Source: Streptosporangiaceae bacterium
GTDB taxonomy: Bacteria > Actinomycetota > Actinomycetes > Streptosporangiales > Streptosporangiaceae
Length of the DNA stretch: 64,000 nt
Direction: 5' to 3'
Assembly (NCBI GenBank): GCA_019239975.1
Contig: JAFAZE010000070.1
Coordinates: 1-64,000, forward strand
Position numbers and translations under genes: made by a program. A model generated the notes under the pieces. That model ran no database searches. It worked only from the letters and a program-made list of their open reading frames with translations, and was not told the origin of the DNA. How positions within the stretch are numbered: the stretch's first letter is position 1; each line of letters opens with the position of its first letter. Below, in pieces: positions 50,480-58,670 of the stretch.

Positions 50480-51508
50480 CGCACGTGGCTCAGCCGGGCA
50501 AGGGCCGATGCCCGGGCCTCGCCGGACATGCACATGAGCTGCCACACCTGCGTCTGGGTGAGCGTGACCCTCGGTGTAACGCTGGTACCGGAGAGCGAGA
50601 GGGGATCCGGTGTACCACCCCCGCGCGTCGGCCCACAGATAGAGCGCGGACGGCGATTCACCGGGCGGCCCTACCCGCAGCCAGGACCAGGCTCTGCTGG
50701 GCAGTCCGCTGGCCCGCGTCGCGCGCAGGTGCCCGAGCCGGATGCCGCCGACCGTCTGCCAGCCGACGACGACGAACCTCGCTTCCGGCGACAACAGCGC
50801 GAGCAGCCTGCGCGGGTCAGGGATCTTCGGCCGTTGCGCCGGGCCAGGCATGAGGTAGTTCCCCCCATGGGGGGCGTCTTCCCGGGAATAGGGATGTAGT
50901 AGTACTCATGCCCGTCGATGAGTGTGGGAGGATCGCGATCTGCGCCGGGCCCGGCTTTCGCTTGATCGCCGGGAGGAATCAGGTGTTCACGTCCTCCGCC
51001 AAATGGGCGCCGTCGAACGTGATGCCCGTGGTCCCGTAGTTGATCGCGACCCCGTCCTCCCAGTTCCGGTAGGAGATATCCGCTTCGCCGGACTGGGTCA
51101 GCGCCGATCCCGACGCCGTCCGCACGTGCTGGACCATCGCCGCGGTGAGCGTCACCGGCCCTGGGCGGGCCGCCGGCCCGCCGGCCTGACTGGCGACAAC
51201 GGCGATCGCGGCGATCCCTGGCCGCGACTGGGACAGCCCCCGCCCGCCATCCCAGCGTCCGCACACGGTGCGCCCGCCGCGGGCGCCCGGCCGACGCTGC
51301 GGTCCGTCCCCTGATCTCCGCGGTCGACACGGGGGGTGCTCCCAGTGCTCCCACGCACAGGCCAGCCCTCGGCGGTGGCCTCGCGCCCCTCTTCGAAGCC
51401 GTAAGCGGCCACCAGCGCGCGGCGCAGCGGCGGTTCGGTACCGCGCATGAGAGTCTCGAACTCGGCGGCGCCCCCCGCGCGCGCCGCGGGCCTCACGTCG
51501 CCCATCAC
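50480..51508 (-). pseudogene. Fused remnants of an ECF sigma factor gene and its companion secreted/membrane protein gene
   Basis: From 51508 the minus strand encodes an ECF sigma N-terminus: EFETLMRGTEPPLRRALVAA, then YGFEEGREATAEG, continuing in another frame as AWEHWEHPP. All later sigma domains are missing. From ~51215 a second protein begins without a start: PVTLTAAMVQHVRTASGSAL, then SGEADISYRNWEDG. It continues through two more frames as LIDGHEYYYIP and as IPDPRRLLALLSPEARFVVV, then GWQTVGGIRLGHL. That is typical of the protein encoded after SigE-like ECF genes in actinomycetes. At least three frame changes and one fusing deletion make both genes dead. Confidence 0.75.
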
Positions 51509-51702
51509 GTGGGTGATCCATTGCTCAACGCCTGCCTCCGTCCGGTTCCCACCGTGCCTTCACTCCGTTAGACCAACGGCCGGTGCGCTTTTACCACAGG
51601 CGATCGCGGCGATGATGACTCCCGGACTCACCGCCGTGGCGGCGCCCCTCCCGGATGGCGGTCGCCTGCTCCCGGGCGAGCCAGATAATGGCGCGCGTGC
51701 GG

Positions 51703-52191
51703 TTATGGATTCCAGCCGGGATGTCGGGTGGCTGCGGGCGCCGGTGGCAGGAGTTTGAGTTCCTGCTGCTCCAGCGGGGTTTCGAGGACGATGTGGGAGT
51801 TGGCATCGGCGTACTCGCCGATCCGCTCGAGCAGTGATGACAGGTGCGCCATCGAGGCGGTCCGCACCTTGATCATGGTGCATGAGCTGCCGCTCAGCCG
51901 GTGGATTTCAACGATCTCCGGGAAGTTCTCGGCGGCGGACGTCTTCAGCAGGCAGCGACCCGGGTGACAGTGCAGCTGGATGAACGCGGTCAGTGGCAGT
52001 CCGGCAGCCGCGGGGTTGATCCGGGCGTGGTAGCCCTCGATTACCCCGCCTTCTTCCAGGCGGCGGATCCGGGCCGCCACTGACGGGGCGGACAGGTTTA
52101 CACGCCTGGCGATCTGGTTGAACGACAGCCGTGCATCCCGCTGAACTTCGGCGATGATGGCCCAGTCGGTCGGATCCAAGTCTGCGCCCAT
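51703..52191 (-). CDS. Lrp/AsnC family transcriptional regulator
   Basis: A 162-residue feast/famine regulator. The helix-turn-helix region reads LDPTDWAIIAEVQRDARLSF, then NQIARRVNLSAPSVAARIRR, and is followed by the ligand-binding RAM domain (LPLTAFIQLHCHPGRC through MIKVRTASMAHLSSLLERIG). Effectors are usually amino acids. The ATG at 52191 gives a family-typical N-terminus; an open frame reaches 52260. No target operon is obvious, because the divergent plus-strand DNA carries only gene relics. The hydrolase fragment downstream of its divergent start may once have been its target. Confidence 0.88.
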   Translation of the reverse strand: MGADLDPTDWAIIAEVQRDARLSFNQIARRVNLSAPSVAARIRRLEEGGVIEGYHARINPAAAGLPLTAFIQLHCHPGRCLLKTSAAENFPEIVEIHRLSGSSCTMIKVRTASMAHLSSLLERIGEYADANSHIVLETPLEQQELKLLPPAPAATRHPGWNP

Positions 52192-52559
52192 GGACGAAAC
52201 AATATCTGGCGAAAGACCTTGCGAACAGAACGTTATGCGCCTGGCATGCGTTTCGTTCATGATGGCGAAAGCGCCGCAGGCTCGGCTAAGGTTCGGCAGG
52301 TGAGCAGCTGGTCAGCCGGCGTGGGCGCCGTCACGTTGCATCTGGCCGACTGGTGTAATGCCCGCATCGCCGCCGCGGACCCGCCAGCGACGGGGCCGCC
52401 GGTTCATCCTGGCCGCTGACCGATATGACCAGCACCGGCAGCGGCGCGGTCTGCGTGCTCCAATGAGCGCATCCGGCCGGCGCAGTGATCAGTACACGGC
52501 AGTTGACTCAATGGAGGATCCGAGACCGCGATGGTTGCCGGAAGTCTGCAAAGACACGC

Positions 52560-52935
52560 TCACACCGCGGCGGATGAGCTGGTAAGCCCCGGCGCTCACC
52601 TGGCGTGGCGGAACCTGGCCCAGCACCACCGCGTCGTGATCTTCGACAACGCCGGTGTCGGCCAGACGCAGGTGCTGCCGCACCACTCAGCATCGACGCG
52701 ATGGCGAACCAGACCAGCGCGCTCATCACCGCGCTCGGGCTCAAACAGCCGGACGTACTCGGCTGGTCGATGGGAAGCATGATCGCCCAGGCCCTGGCGC
52801 TGCTCCACCCAGACCAGGTGCATCGCCTGGTCCTGTGCGCCAGCTTCCCCGGCAATAGGACGACGGTACGGCCTTCCCAGGCTGCAATAGAGGCGCTCAA
52901 CAGCGGCAACTCACAGAAGGTGGTGGCCGGCCTCG
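52560..52935 (+). pseudogene. Alpha/beta hydrolase fragment, frameshifted
   Basis: One frame encodes LAWRNLAQHHRVVIFDNAG, then VGQTQVLP. After a frame change near 52680 another encodes LSIDAMANQTSALITALGL and the nucleophile elbow LGWSMGSMIAQALA, then VHRLVLCASFPGNRTTVRPS. This is the N-terminal half of an alpha/beta hydrolase, with the lid and the catalytic His missing. It has no start codon context and ends in unrelated sequence. Confidence 0.8.
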
Positions 52936-52943
52936 ATCGGGAT

Positions 52944-53062
52944 CGCCGGCGGGGCGTGGACATCCGGCCTGGACCGGACCGCGAACTACATGTCGTTCGC
53001 CGAGTTCAGCGACCCGGACGGTAACCCGCGGCTGCTGCAAGAAGTCCGCCGTGACCCGCAAG
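52944..53062 (+). pseudogene. C-terminal fragment of a VOC (glyoxalase-fold) protein
   Basis: The frame reads GLDRTANYMSFAEFSDPDGN followed by PRLLQEV, which is the characteristic C-terminal strand and metal-ligand region of small VOC/glyoxalase proteins (pattern F-x-DPDGN-x-x-x-LQE). Everything upstream of this end is missing and replaced by the hydrolase fragment. It is a relic only. Confidence 0.65.
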
Positions 53063-53102
53063 ATCCGCCGTGACCCGCAAGAAAGGAAGGAGACGACCGG
53101 TG

Positions 53103-53492
53103 ATGGATCTGCCCACCGACGTCCGCGCGCTGTTCGAGGCGCCCAACTACGCCCACCTGGCCACCATCCTGCCCGGGGGCGCGCCGCATTCCGTCCCCGT
53201 CTGGGCCGGGATCGAAGACGGCAAGATCGTGTTCTTCACCTCGCCAAACTCGCGGAAGGCGCGCAACCTCGCCGCCGATCCCCGGGTGGCGATCTCGGTC
53301 ACCGACCGCGAAAATCCCTACCTGATGGCGCTGGTGCGCGGCCACGTCATCGTCCGGCTGGAGGGCGATCCGGTCTGGGACATCATCGACCGGCTCTCTC
53401 GCAAGTACACCGGGCAGCCCTACCCGCTGCGGACCGACCGGGTGGTGTTCCTGGCCGAGGCCGACCACGTCCGCGCCCAGCGTTACGGCTGA
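53103..53492 (+). CDS. PPOX-class F420-dependent oxidoreductase
   Basis: A 129-residue split-barrel flavin/deazaflavin protein. Typical segments are YAHLATILPGGAPHSVPVW, the cofactor-phosphate region FTSPNSRKARNLAADPRVAI, and the dimer region VRGHVIVRLEGDPVWDIIDRL followed by SRKYTGQPYP. Length and motifs fit the F420-binding subgroup common in actinomycetes. The ATG follows GGAAGGAG. It is the only intact gene in a run of relics, which suggests selection to keep it. It is distinct from the PPOX protein at 17385 and not a recent duplicate of it. Confidence 0.88.
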   Translation: MDLPTDVRALFEAPNYAHLATILPGGAPHSVPVWAGIEDGKIVFFTSPNSRKARNLAADPRVAISVTDRENPYLMALVRGHVIVRLEGDPVWDIIDRLSRKYTGQPYPLRTDRVVFLAEADHVRAQRYG

Positions 53493-53509
53493 CCGGGCAT
53501 CGGGTGATC

Positions 53510-53834
53510 GCCGAGATCGCCAGCGCCAGCCTATCGGGGGCCTGCGCGGCAGCCCAGCCGGAGGCAGCAGCGCCGACTTGCTCACCGGGCCCCCGGCGGG
53601 CTCGGGATTCCCCGACGTGCGTATCGCCATCTGTACCAACGATGACGCCACGCTCCTCATGCTCTACTCAGAACGGGTGCGCCTGGTACCCGGCAAGGCC
53701 TCAATCGCTATGATCGCCACCGCATTCGAGACCGGAGACCCGCGATACTCCTGGATAAACGGATATAAGCCGTCGGCAAAGGTGTCCTGTCCGCCGACCG
53801 GAGCAGGCTCTACTACGAAATCTACGAACTCTAA
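53510..53834 (+). pseudogene. DUF3237 protein gene, frameshifted
   Basis: One frame encodes DVRIAICTNDDATLLMLYS, then VRLVPGKASIAMIATAFETG and DPRYSWING. Just after this, a different frame carries the family C-terminus VGKGVLSADRSRLYYEIYEL and a stop at 53832-53834. The two pieces join only with a one- or two-base shift near 53765. The conserved pattern FETGD-x-RY-x-W-x-N and the ending YEIYEL are characteristic of DUF3237. No N-terminal start is preserved. Confidence 0.75.
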
Positions 53835-53930
53835 TAGGCCAGCGCTTCCGGCGAGCCCTGCCACAGTCGGCGCAGCCATAACGGGTATTCTGTGCGCCCT
53901 GTCCCGCGGCTCGGGCCGCGTCAAGGGACG

Positions 53931-55001
53931 TCACCTGATCCGCGGGCGTTGGGATAGCAGTTCGCGGGTGCGCGGAGGCAGTTCCGCGCTGACTTCCACG
54001 GCGAAGTCCAGGTACCCCTGATGACCGGGCAGTTCCTTCAGGCACTTGGTGACCAGCGTGGCAGCCTGGGCGACGTCACCGCGGCGCTCCGCGATCCTCG
54101 CGCGCAGGAAGATGAGCTCTGGCCCGGCAAGCGCCGGGCTCGCGGCGAGCCGGTCCAGCAACTCATCCTCGGGGGTTCCCGCGAACCGGTTGAGAAGCAT
54201 CTCGTGCCAAGCCGCGAGGTCTTTGGTGCGCTCGTGGCGCCGGTAGCGAGTCTCGTCGAAACTTCCATACACGGTGCGCGGTCGCCTCGGGTCCGCCCGC
54301 CCGGCCGCGTCCAGCGCGTCTACGTAGGACCCGGCGAACGTCCGCCACATGTCCGGCGTGGTGAGCAGCCGGGCGAGCGGAACGCCCAGGGCTGTCTCCT
54401 TTTCCGGCACCTGACCGTAACCCCGTCGAGTCCAGCCGTAGTCCGCCTCCCAGCGGATGAGCTGCTCCGGCACGCGCCGGGCAAAGGTCGCGAAGCCGTC
54501 ATGACGGAGCACCGACTCCCACAGCACGGCGACGGCATCCGAAACCACGAACTTCGCGGCCTCCACCGGGTCATCGGAGTGGAAGTAGTCATAACTCTTC
54601 ATGTCGCAGGCAAGGTCAACCATCTCCGCGACGGCCTGCTGCGCTGGCCCGGGATTGTCGGCCTGGAGCGCCGTCAGCGCGTCGCCCGCCAGCCGGCGGA
54701 ACGTGAGCCGCCATTTGGATCGCTCGGTGTAGTGCACCCGGCGGTCCCCGGCCATGTAGGCACCGTCCTTCGCCAGCTTGACGAACGTCGTTACCTCGTC
54801 CAGCACGGTGTCCGGGTCCGGCAGTTCCTTCTTCAGCTTCACTTTCGGCTGTTCCGGCGGACGCAGCTCGTCCTCGACGCGCTCGCGAAGCTGGGCGTTC
54901 CCTCGCCAGTAGAGGGTCCACAAGATCTTGCGGAGGCGCGCGTCATCATTGGGCGCCATCGCGGTGTAGAACTCGTCACGGTTCATCCGGTTCGCCGGCA
55001 T
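53931..55001 (-). CDS. Uncharacterised actinobacterial protein
   Basis: A 356-residue cytosolic protein. The N-terminus contains MNRDEFYTAMAPNDDARLRK followed by ILWTLYWRGNAQLRERVEDEL. The middle part is helical (VLDEVTTFVKLAKDGAYMAG) and includes WRLTFRRLAGDALTALQADN. The last ~90 residues have TPR-like character (LAGPELIFLRARIAERRGDV, then AQAATLVTKCLKELPGH). I recognise the N-terminal module as one that recurs in uncharacterised actinobacterial proteins, but no function is known to me. ATG at 55001 or at 54986 could be used. A short relic of the same N-terminal module occurs at 56006-56063. Confidence 0.7.
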   Translation of the reverse strand: MPANRMNRDEFYTAMAPNDDARLRKILWTLYWRGNAQLRERVEDELRPPEQPKVKLKKELPDPDTVLDEVTTFVKLAKDGAYMAGDRRVHYTERSKWRLTFRRLAGDALTALQADNPGPAQQAVAEMVDLACDMKSYDYFHSDDPVEAAKFVVSDAVAVLWESVLRHDGFATFARRVPEQLIRWEADYGWTRRGYGQVPEKETALGVPLARLLTTPDMWRTFAGSYVDALDAAGRADPRRPRTVYGSFDETRYRRHERTKDLAAWHEMLLNRFAGTPEDELLDRLAASPALAGPELIFLRARIAERRGDVAQAATLVTKCLKELPGHQGYLDFAVEVSAELPPRTRELLSQRPRIR

Positions 55002-55212
55002 GACATCCCATCGTAGGCGCGAGGCAGCCGCCGCTGCGGTGTGTTGAGGAGACGAACGACCTGGACGCGTGAGGCCTGGTCTGCTCGCCCTGCCTGGGCC
55101 GACCGGTGATGAGTGAACCGGCGTCAGCCTTGCCACGCAATAAACTTCATGCTCGTCCGGTCCATCCTGGAGCCTGAGGTTCCCGCCGGAGGCATGAACT
55201 AACGGCCACCCG

Positions 55213-55484
55213 CTACAAGCCGAGGTTTCGGTATATCTCCCGGCGGTGCCCCACGGCCGCGACGGTGGCAACGCGGGCTTGATCGTCCACCGCGTAGATC
55301 ACGCGGTAATCGCCGGAGCGTACTCGCAGGTACGGTCGATGGCCGGTGAGGGGCAAGCGCCCTGCAGGCCGCGGATCAGTGGCCAGGCTCTTGATGACCT
55401 GAGCAACCGCCTTCCGCGCGGAAGGTCGAGCTGCCGGAGCGAGCGGCGCGCACGTGACCGGATGTCGATCGTGTAGGCGGCCAC
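55213..55484 (-). pseudogene. RelE/ParE-type toxin gene with a frameshift
   Basis: The N-terminal frame from GTG 55484 reads AAYTIDIRSRARRSLRQLDL. After a shift near 55420 a second frame supplies RKAVAQVIKSLATDPRP, then LTGHRPYLRVRSGDYRVIYA, then ATVAAVGHRREIYRNLGL and the stop at 55213. Together they form a complete ~90-residue RelE-family toxin, an mRNA interferase, including the basic RVRSGDYRVIY core. Start and stop are 272 bases apart, not a multiple of three, so the toxin cannot be made without frameshifting. The intact antitoxin gene lies 11 bases upstream. Confidence 0.85.
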
Positions 55485-55495
55485 GTCAGGGAAGG

Positions 55496-55747
55496 TTACA
55501 GATCAAGCTCTGCCTTGACCTGCTCCCAGGGGATTGCCTCGCCTGGCTCCTCCATGGCCGCGCCAGCTTCGGCAGCGTCTTCGGCGTCTTCGGCGGCGCG
55601 GAGAGCCTCGATCACCGATTCCGGGACGATGGCGGCAACACGCTCGCCGTGGATGGTGAGGTGAGTTATGACGCCGTGGCGGGCCAGCTCGACCGCATGC
55701 TCGACGGCCGGGCTGCTGACCGGCAGGTCACGCGCTGGCTCGCTCAC
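55496..55747 (-). CDS. Phd/YefM-type antitoxin
   Basis: An 83-residue acidic protein that begins with a Phd/YefM-like module (VEHAVELARHGVITHLTIHG, then ERVAAIVPESVIEALRAAED) and ends in a disordered acidic tail, as expected for the toxin-binding part. It is the first gene of a type II toxin-antitoxin pair and would bind its own promoter. The partner toxin frame just downstream is broken, so the antitoxin may be a leftover or may counter homologous toxins elsewhere. No other gene shares this operon. Confidence 0.78.
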   Translation of the reverse strand: MSEPARDLPVSSPAVEHAVELARHGVITHLTIHGERVAAIVPESVIEALRAAEDAEDAAEAGAAMEEPGEAIPWEQVKAELDL

Positions 55748-56221
55748 GTCGATATGTTACGTCGCGGCAAATGATCGCTGGTGGTCCCGCAGACTGTCCG
55801 GAGTAGACCGTACGACGGTTCAGCGTGCTTGGCAGGCATGCCTGCCCGCCGCGCCGGGTCGGCCCCCAGGCCGCACGCCCGACGCGAAGTGCGGCGGGCG
55901 CGGCAGCGCGTAGCGCCGCTGCCTTGATCCAGTACGGCTCAACTCGGCGATGGCGTGCACGACGAGTTGCTGCATTGGCCCCCGCTCTGGTCGCTAGCCG
56001 GCCACCTACGTTCCCTCGCCAGTAGAGAGTCGCCAGGACCCCGCGGAGGCGCGCATCGAGCCCGCGCTGTATGGACTCCCAGATGACCACCGCCGGTCTG
56101 CACACCCGCCGAAGCGATGATGCGGTCAGTCGCTCGCGTGTTATGTGCACGCGCGTAAAGTTATACGACATCTTTGCTATGCTGACTCCAGCGCTTATAT
56201 TAATGCGCACAAGGAGCCGAG
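55748..56221. other. Gene-poor stretch with a relic of the 53931-55001 gene
   Basis: On the minus strand, 56063-56006 encodes DARLRGVLATLYWRGNV, a near copy of DARLRKILWTLYWRGNA in the intact gene at 53931-55001. The flanking sequence does not continue the similarity, so this is a short fragment. The rest is without recognisable coding. The last 80 bases are A/T-richer and hold the promoter zone of the next gene, with TATGCT and TATATT as candidate -10 boxes. Confidence 0.65.
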
Positions 56222-57931
56222 ATGACGGTTGAGTCGGACCCGCCCGAGGATCTGACGGAGCGGGCTGCCCGGTGGGCAGAGGCCGGCGAACGGTACGAGG
56301 TCGAGTTCAAAAGCGAGCTTCGGCGACCTCTTAATGACCGTGACCTGGTTGAAGCAGTGGTGTGCCTGGCGAATGGGCACGGGGGGGTGCTCCTGATAGG
56401 CATCGAGGATGACGGGACTGTGACCGGAGCCCAGGCGCGGCATGAGGCGGGGCGGACCGATCCGTTCCGGATTCAGGCGCTGGTCGCGAACATGACGCAG
56501 CCGCCCGTCTCTGTCATGGTGAACCTTGTTGAGCTGGCCGGACAGGATGTGCTGGTCGTAGAAGTTCCGGATAGCCCTCGTGTTGTGGGTACAACCCAAG
56601 GCACCTACGTGCGCCGGGCTATCGGAGGAGACGGTCGTCCGACCTGTGTTCCATATCATGCCCACGAGATGCTCGCGCACGAGGTGGACCGCGGCGCAGT
56701 GGACTGGGCGGCTGTCCGGGTCGGTGGCGCGAGTTGGGAGGATCTTGATCCCCTGGAGTTCGAGAGGCTGCGGCAGCTTGCGAGTAGCAGTGGCACGGGC
56801 ACGGACGGTGTGCTGGCCTCGTTGTCGGACCGGGAGATCGCCAGCGCGCTCGGGCTGGCGCGAAGCGATGCCGACGTGACGGCGGGCGCGTTGCTCCTGT
56901 TCGGGAAGAGTGACGCGCTGCGGCGTTTCCTGCCGACTCACGAGGCGGCATTTCAGGTGCTCCGGGGAGAGGACGTGGAAGTAAACGACTTCCTGCCCTA
57001 TCCGCTGCTAAGGCTCGCCGAGGAGATGTTCTCCCGGTTCCGCGCGCGGAACCGGGAGGAGGAGATGCAGTCCGGCCTGTTCCGGATCGCGGTGTCCACC
57101 TATTCGGGGACCGCATTCCGGGAGGCGCTTGCGAACGCGCTGATCCACCGTGATTACACGCGTCCGGGCGCCGTGCACGTGCAGTGGAGGGAGGAGCAGC
57201 TCGAGATCTCGAGCCCGGGCGGATTCCCGTCCGGTGTACGGCTGGATAACCTGCTCGTCACGCCTCCGCATCCGCGCAGTCCGCTCCTCGCGGACGCATT
57301 CAAGCGGACTGGTCTTGTCGAGCGGACCGGCAGGGGAATCAACCGGATGTTCGCCGAACAGCTCCGCGTGGGACGTCCTGCGCCCGACTACGGAAGAAGC
57401 TCGGACGCGCATGTCGTAGCGGTGCTTCCTGGAGGGCCCGCCAACCTGTCCATGACTAAATGGGTTCTGGAGCAGGAAAATCAGCAGGGCAGAGCGTTCA
57501 CGGTCTCCGAGCTCCAGGTGCTCGCCGAACTCATGCGAGAACGACGGTCGACCACTCACGAGCTGGCGCGGCTGACCCAGCGGACCGAAACGGAGACCAG
57601 GAACCTGCTGGCCCGTATGGTCGAGCGAGGCTGGATCGAGGCCCGGGGCGAGGGAAAGGGCAGGACCTGGCATCTGTCCGCAGCCGTCTACCGGGTGCTG
57701 AACGCGTCCGCTGGGTACGTCCGAGTCCGCGGCTTCGAGCCGCTGCAGCAAGAACAAATGGTCCTGCAGTACGTGGATGCGCACGGGCAGATAACGCGGA
57801 CTCAGGCCGCAGATCTCTGTGCGGTAGGACCAGATCAGGCCAGCCGCCTACTTCGCCGCCTCGCTCGTGACGGGAAGCTCACCCGGCGCGGGGAACGACG
57901 TGGCGCGGTATATGTCAAGTCTGGAACATAA
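56222..57931 (+). CDS. AlbA/Schlafen-domain ATP-binding regulator (RecG-like family)
   Basis: A 569-residue protein of the family once annotated as RecG-like transcriptional regulators. The N-terminal AlbA_2/Schlafen domain has YEVEFKSELRRPLNDRDLVE, then VVCLANGHGGVLLIGIEDDG and the Arg-rich strand GTYVRRAIGGDGRP. A central GHKL-type ATPase segment includes FREALANALIHRDYTRPG and ISSPGGFPSGV, then RTGLVERTGRGINRM. Two C-terminal winged-helix segments follow. AAGGAG precedes the ATG by six bases. Members act as DNA-binding regulators or in stress and phage responses; the role here is unknown. Its codon use is less GC3-extreme than that of neighbours, which may indicate transfer. Confidence 0.85.
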   Translation: MTVESDPPEDLTERAARWAEAGERYEVEFKSELRRPLNDRDLVEAVVCLANGHGGVLLIGIEDDGTVTGAQARHEAGRTDPFRIQALVANMTQPPVSVMVNLVELAGQDVLVVEVPDSPRVVGTTQGTYVRRAIGGDGRPTCVPYHAHEMLAHEVDRGAVDWAAVRVGGASWEDLDPLEFERLRQLASSSGTGTDGVLASLSDREIASALGLARSDADVTAGALLLFGKSDALRRFLPTHEAAFQVLRGEDVEVNDFLPYPLLRLAEEMFSRFRARNREEEMQSGLFRIAVSTYSGTAFREALANALIHRDYTRPGAVHVQWREEQLEISSPGGFPSGVRLDNLLVTPPHPRSPLLADAFKRTGLVERTGRGINRMFAEQLRVGRPAPDYGRSSDAHVVAVLPGGPANLSMTKWVLEQENQQGRAFTVSELQVLAELMRERRSTTHELARLTQRTETETRNLLARMVERGWIEARGEGKGRTWHLSAAVYRVLNASAGYVRVRGFEPLQQEQMVLQYVDAHGQITRTQAADLCAVGPDQASRLLRRLARDGKLTRRGERRGAVYVKSGT

Positions 57932-58011
57932 AGAGGTCCCTCATATAGCCGACTACGAGCGGGCAAACCTCCGGGCAGCAAGCAGGCGCAAATTCCGGAT
58001 ACATATTCGGG

Positions 58012-58083
58012 CGCCCCCAGCAGGATTCGAACCTGCGCTCACGGCTCCGGAGGCCGTTGCTCTCTCCCCTGAGCTATGGGGGC
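58012..58083 (-). tRNA. tRNA-Arg (anticodon CCG)
   Basis: The minus strand folds as a complete tRNA of 72 bases without encoded CCA. The acceptor stem is GCCCCCA pairing with TGGGGGC, the D-arm contains AGCTCAGGGGAGAGAGC, and the anticodon stem is ACGGC/GCCGT with loop CTCCGGA, giving CCG at positions 34-36. The T-loop is GGTTCGAATCC. It reads CGG arginine codons, which are common in this GC-rich DNA. The 3' end faces the decayed region to the left. Confidence 0.95.
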
Positions 58084-58178
58084 TGTCGACGGGGAAAGGG
58101 TACCAGTACCCGGCAGTCTCGCGGACACGTGACGCCACTGTGTACAAAGAGTTGCCAAAACACGGTAGCCTCGCCCGC

Positions 58179-58574
58179 GTGAGTCAGGGACTGGGGCGCG
58201 TGCTCGTCGTGGACGACGACGAGGTGATCAGGCAGCTCATCGCCGTCAACCTCACGCTGGAGGGGTTCGAGGTGGCGACGGCGGTTGACGGGCAGGACTG
58301 CCTGGACAAGGTGGCGGCCATCGGGCCGGATGTGATCACGCTGGACGTGATGATGCCGCGTCTCGACGGCTGGGAGACCGCGGTCCAGTTGCGGAAGTCG
58401 CCCGAGACCTCGCACATCAAGGTGGTGCTGATCACTGCCCGTGCCCAGGAGGACGATCGCAGCCGGGGCGCAAACGTCGGCGCCGACGCGTACCTGACCA
58501 AGCCGTTCGATCCGGGTGAGATGATCCGCGTGGTCCGTGAGCTGGCGGGCTCCCCGCCGGCCGTCCTGGGGTGA
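58179..58574 (+). CDS. Stand-alone response regulator receiver protein
   Basis: A 131-residue single-domain CheY-like receiver. The acidic pocket is VLVVDDDEV, the phospho-acceptor Asp lies in PDVITLDVMMPRLDGW, the conserved Thr is in VLITARAQED and the Lys in DAYLTKPFDPGEM. No output domain is present, so it likely works through protein contacts in a phosphorelay. The GTG start has no ribosome-binding site. TAGCCT (58166-58171) seven bases upstream suggests a leaderless transcript. No histidine kinase gene is in the window. Confidence 0.88.
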   Translation: MSQGLGRVLVVDDDEVIRQLIAVNLTLEGFEVATAVDGQDCLDKVAAIGPDVITLDVMMPRLDGWETAVQLRKSPETSHIKVVLITARAQEDDRSRGANVGADAYLTKPFDPGEMIRVVRELAGSPPAVLG

Positions 58575-58670
58575 GCTCCCCGGCCGCCCGGCGGGGGGCG
58601 TACAGCACGCCGCGCCCGCACGGGCCGCGCCGCACACACGGCCCGTCACGCAGGCAATAGCCTGCAGGGC

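Noticed and set aside
51447-51758. Short frames on both strands between the sigma relic and the Lrp gene
   Set aside because: No family similarity or ribosome-binding site. They overlap the ends of better-supported features and could be fragments, but I cannot name them.
50500-58083. An integrative element inserted at the 3' end of tRNA-Arg(CCG)
   Set aside because: The orientation and decayed gene content would fit, but there is no integrase, excisionase, relaxase or direct repeat of the tRNA 3' end that I can see. The relics are explained by deletions.
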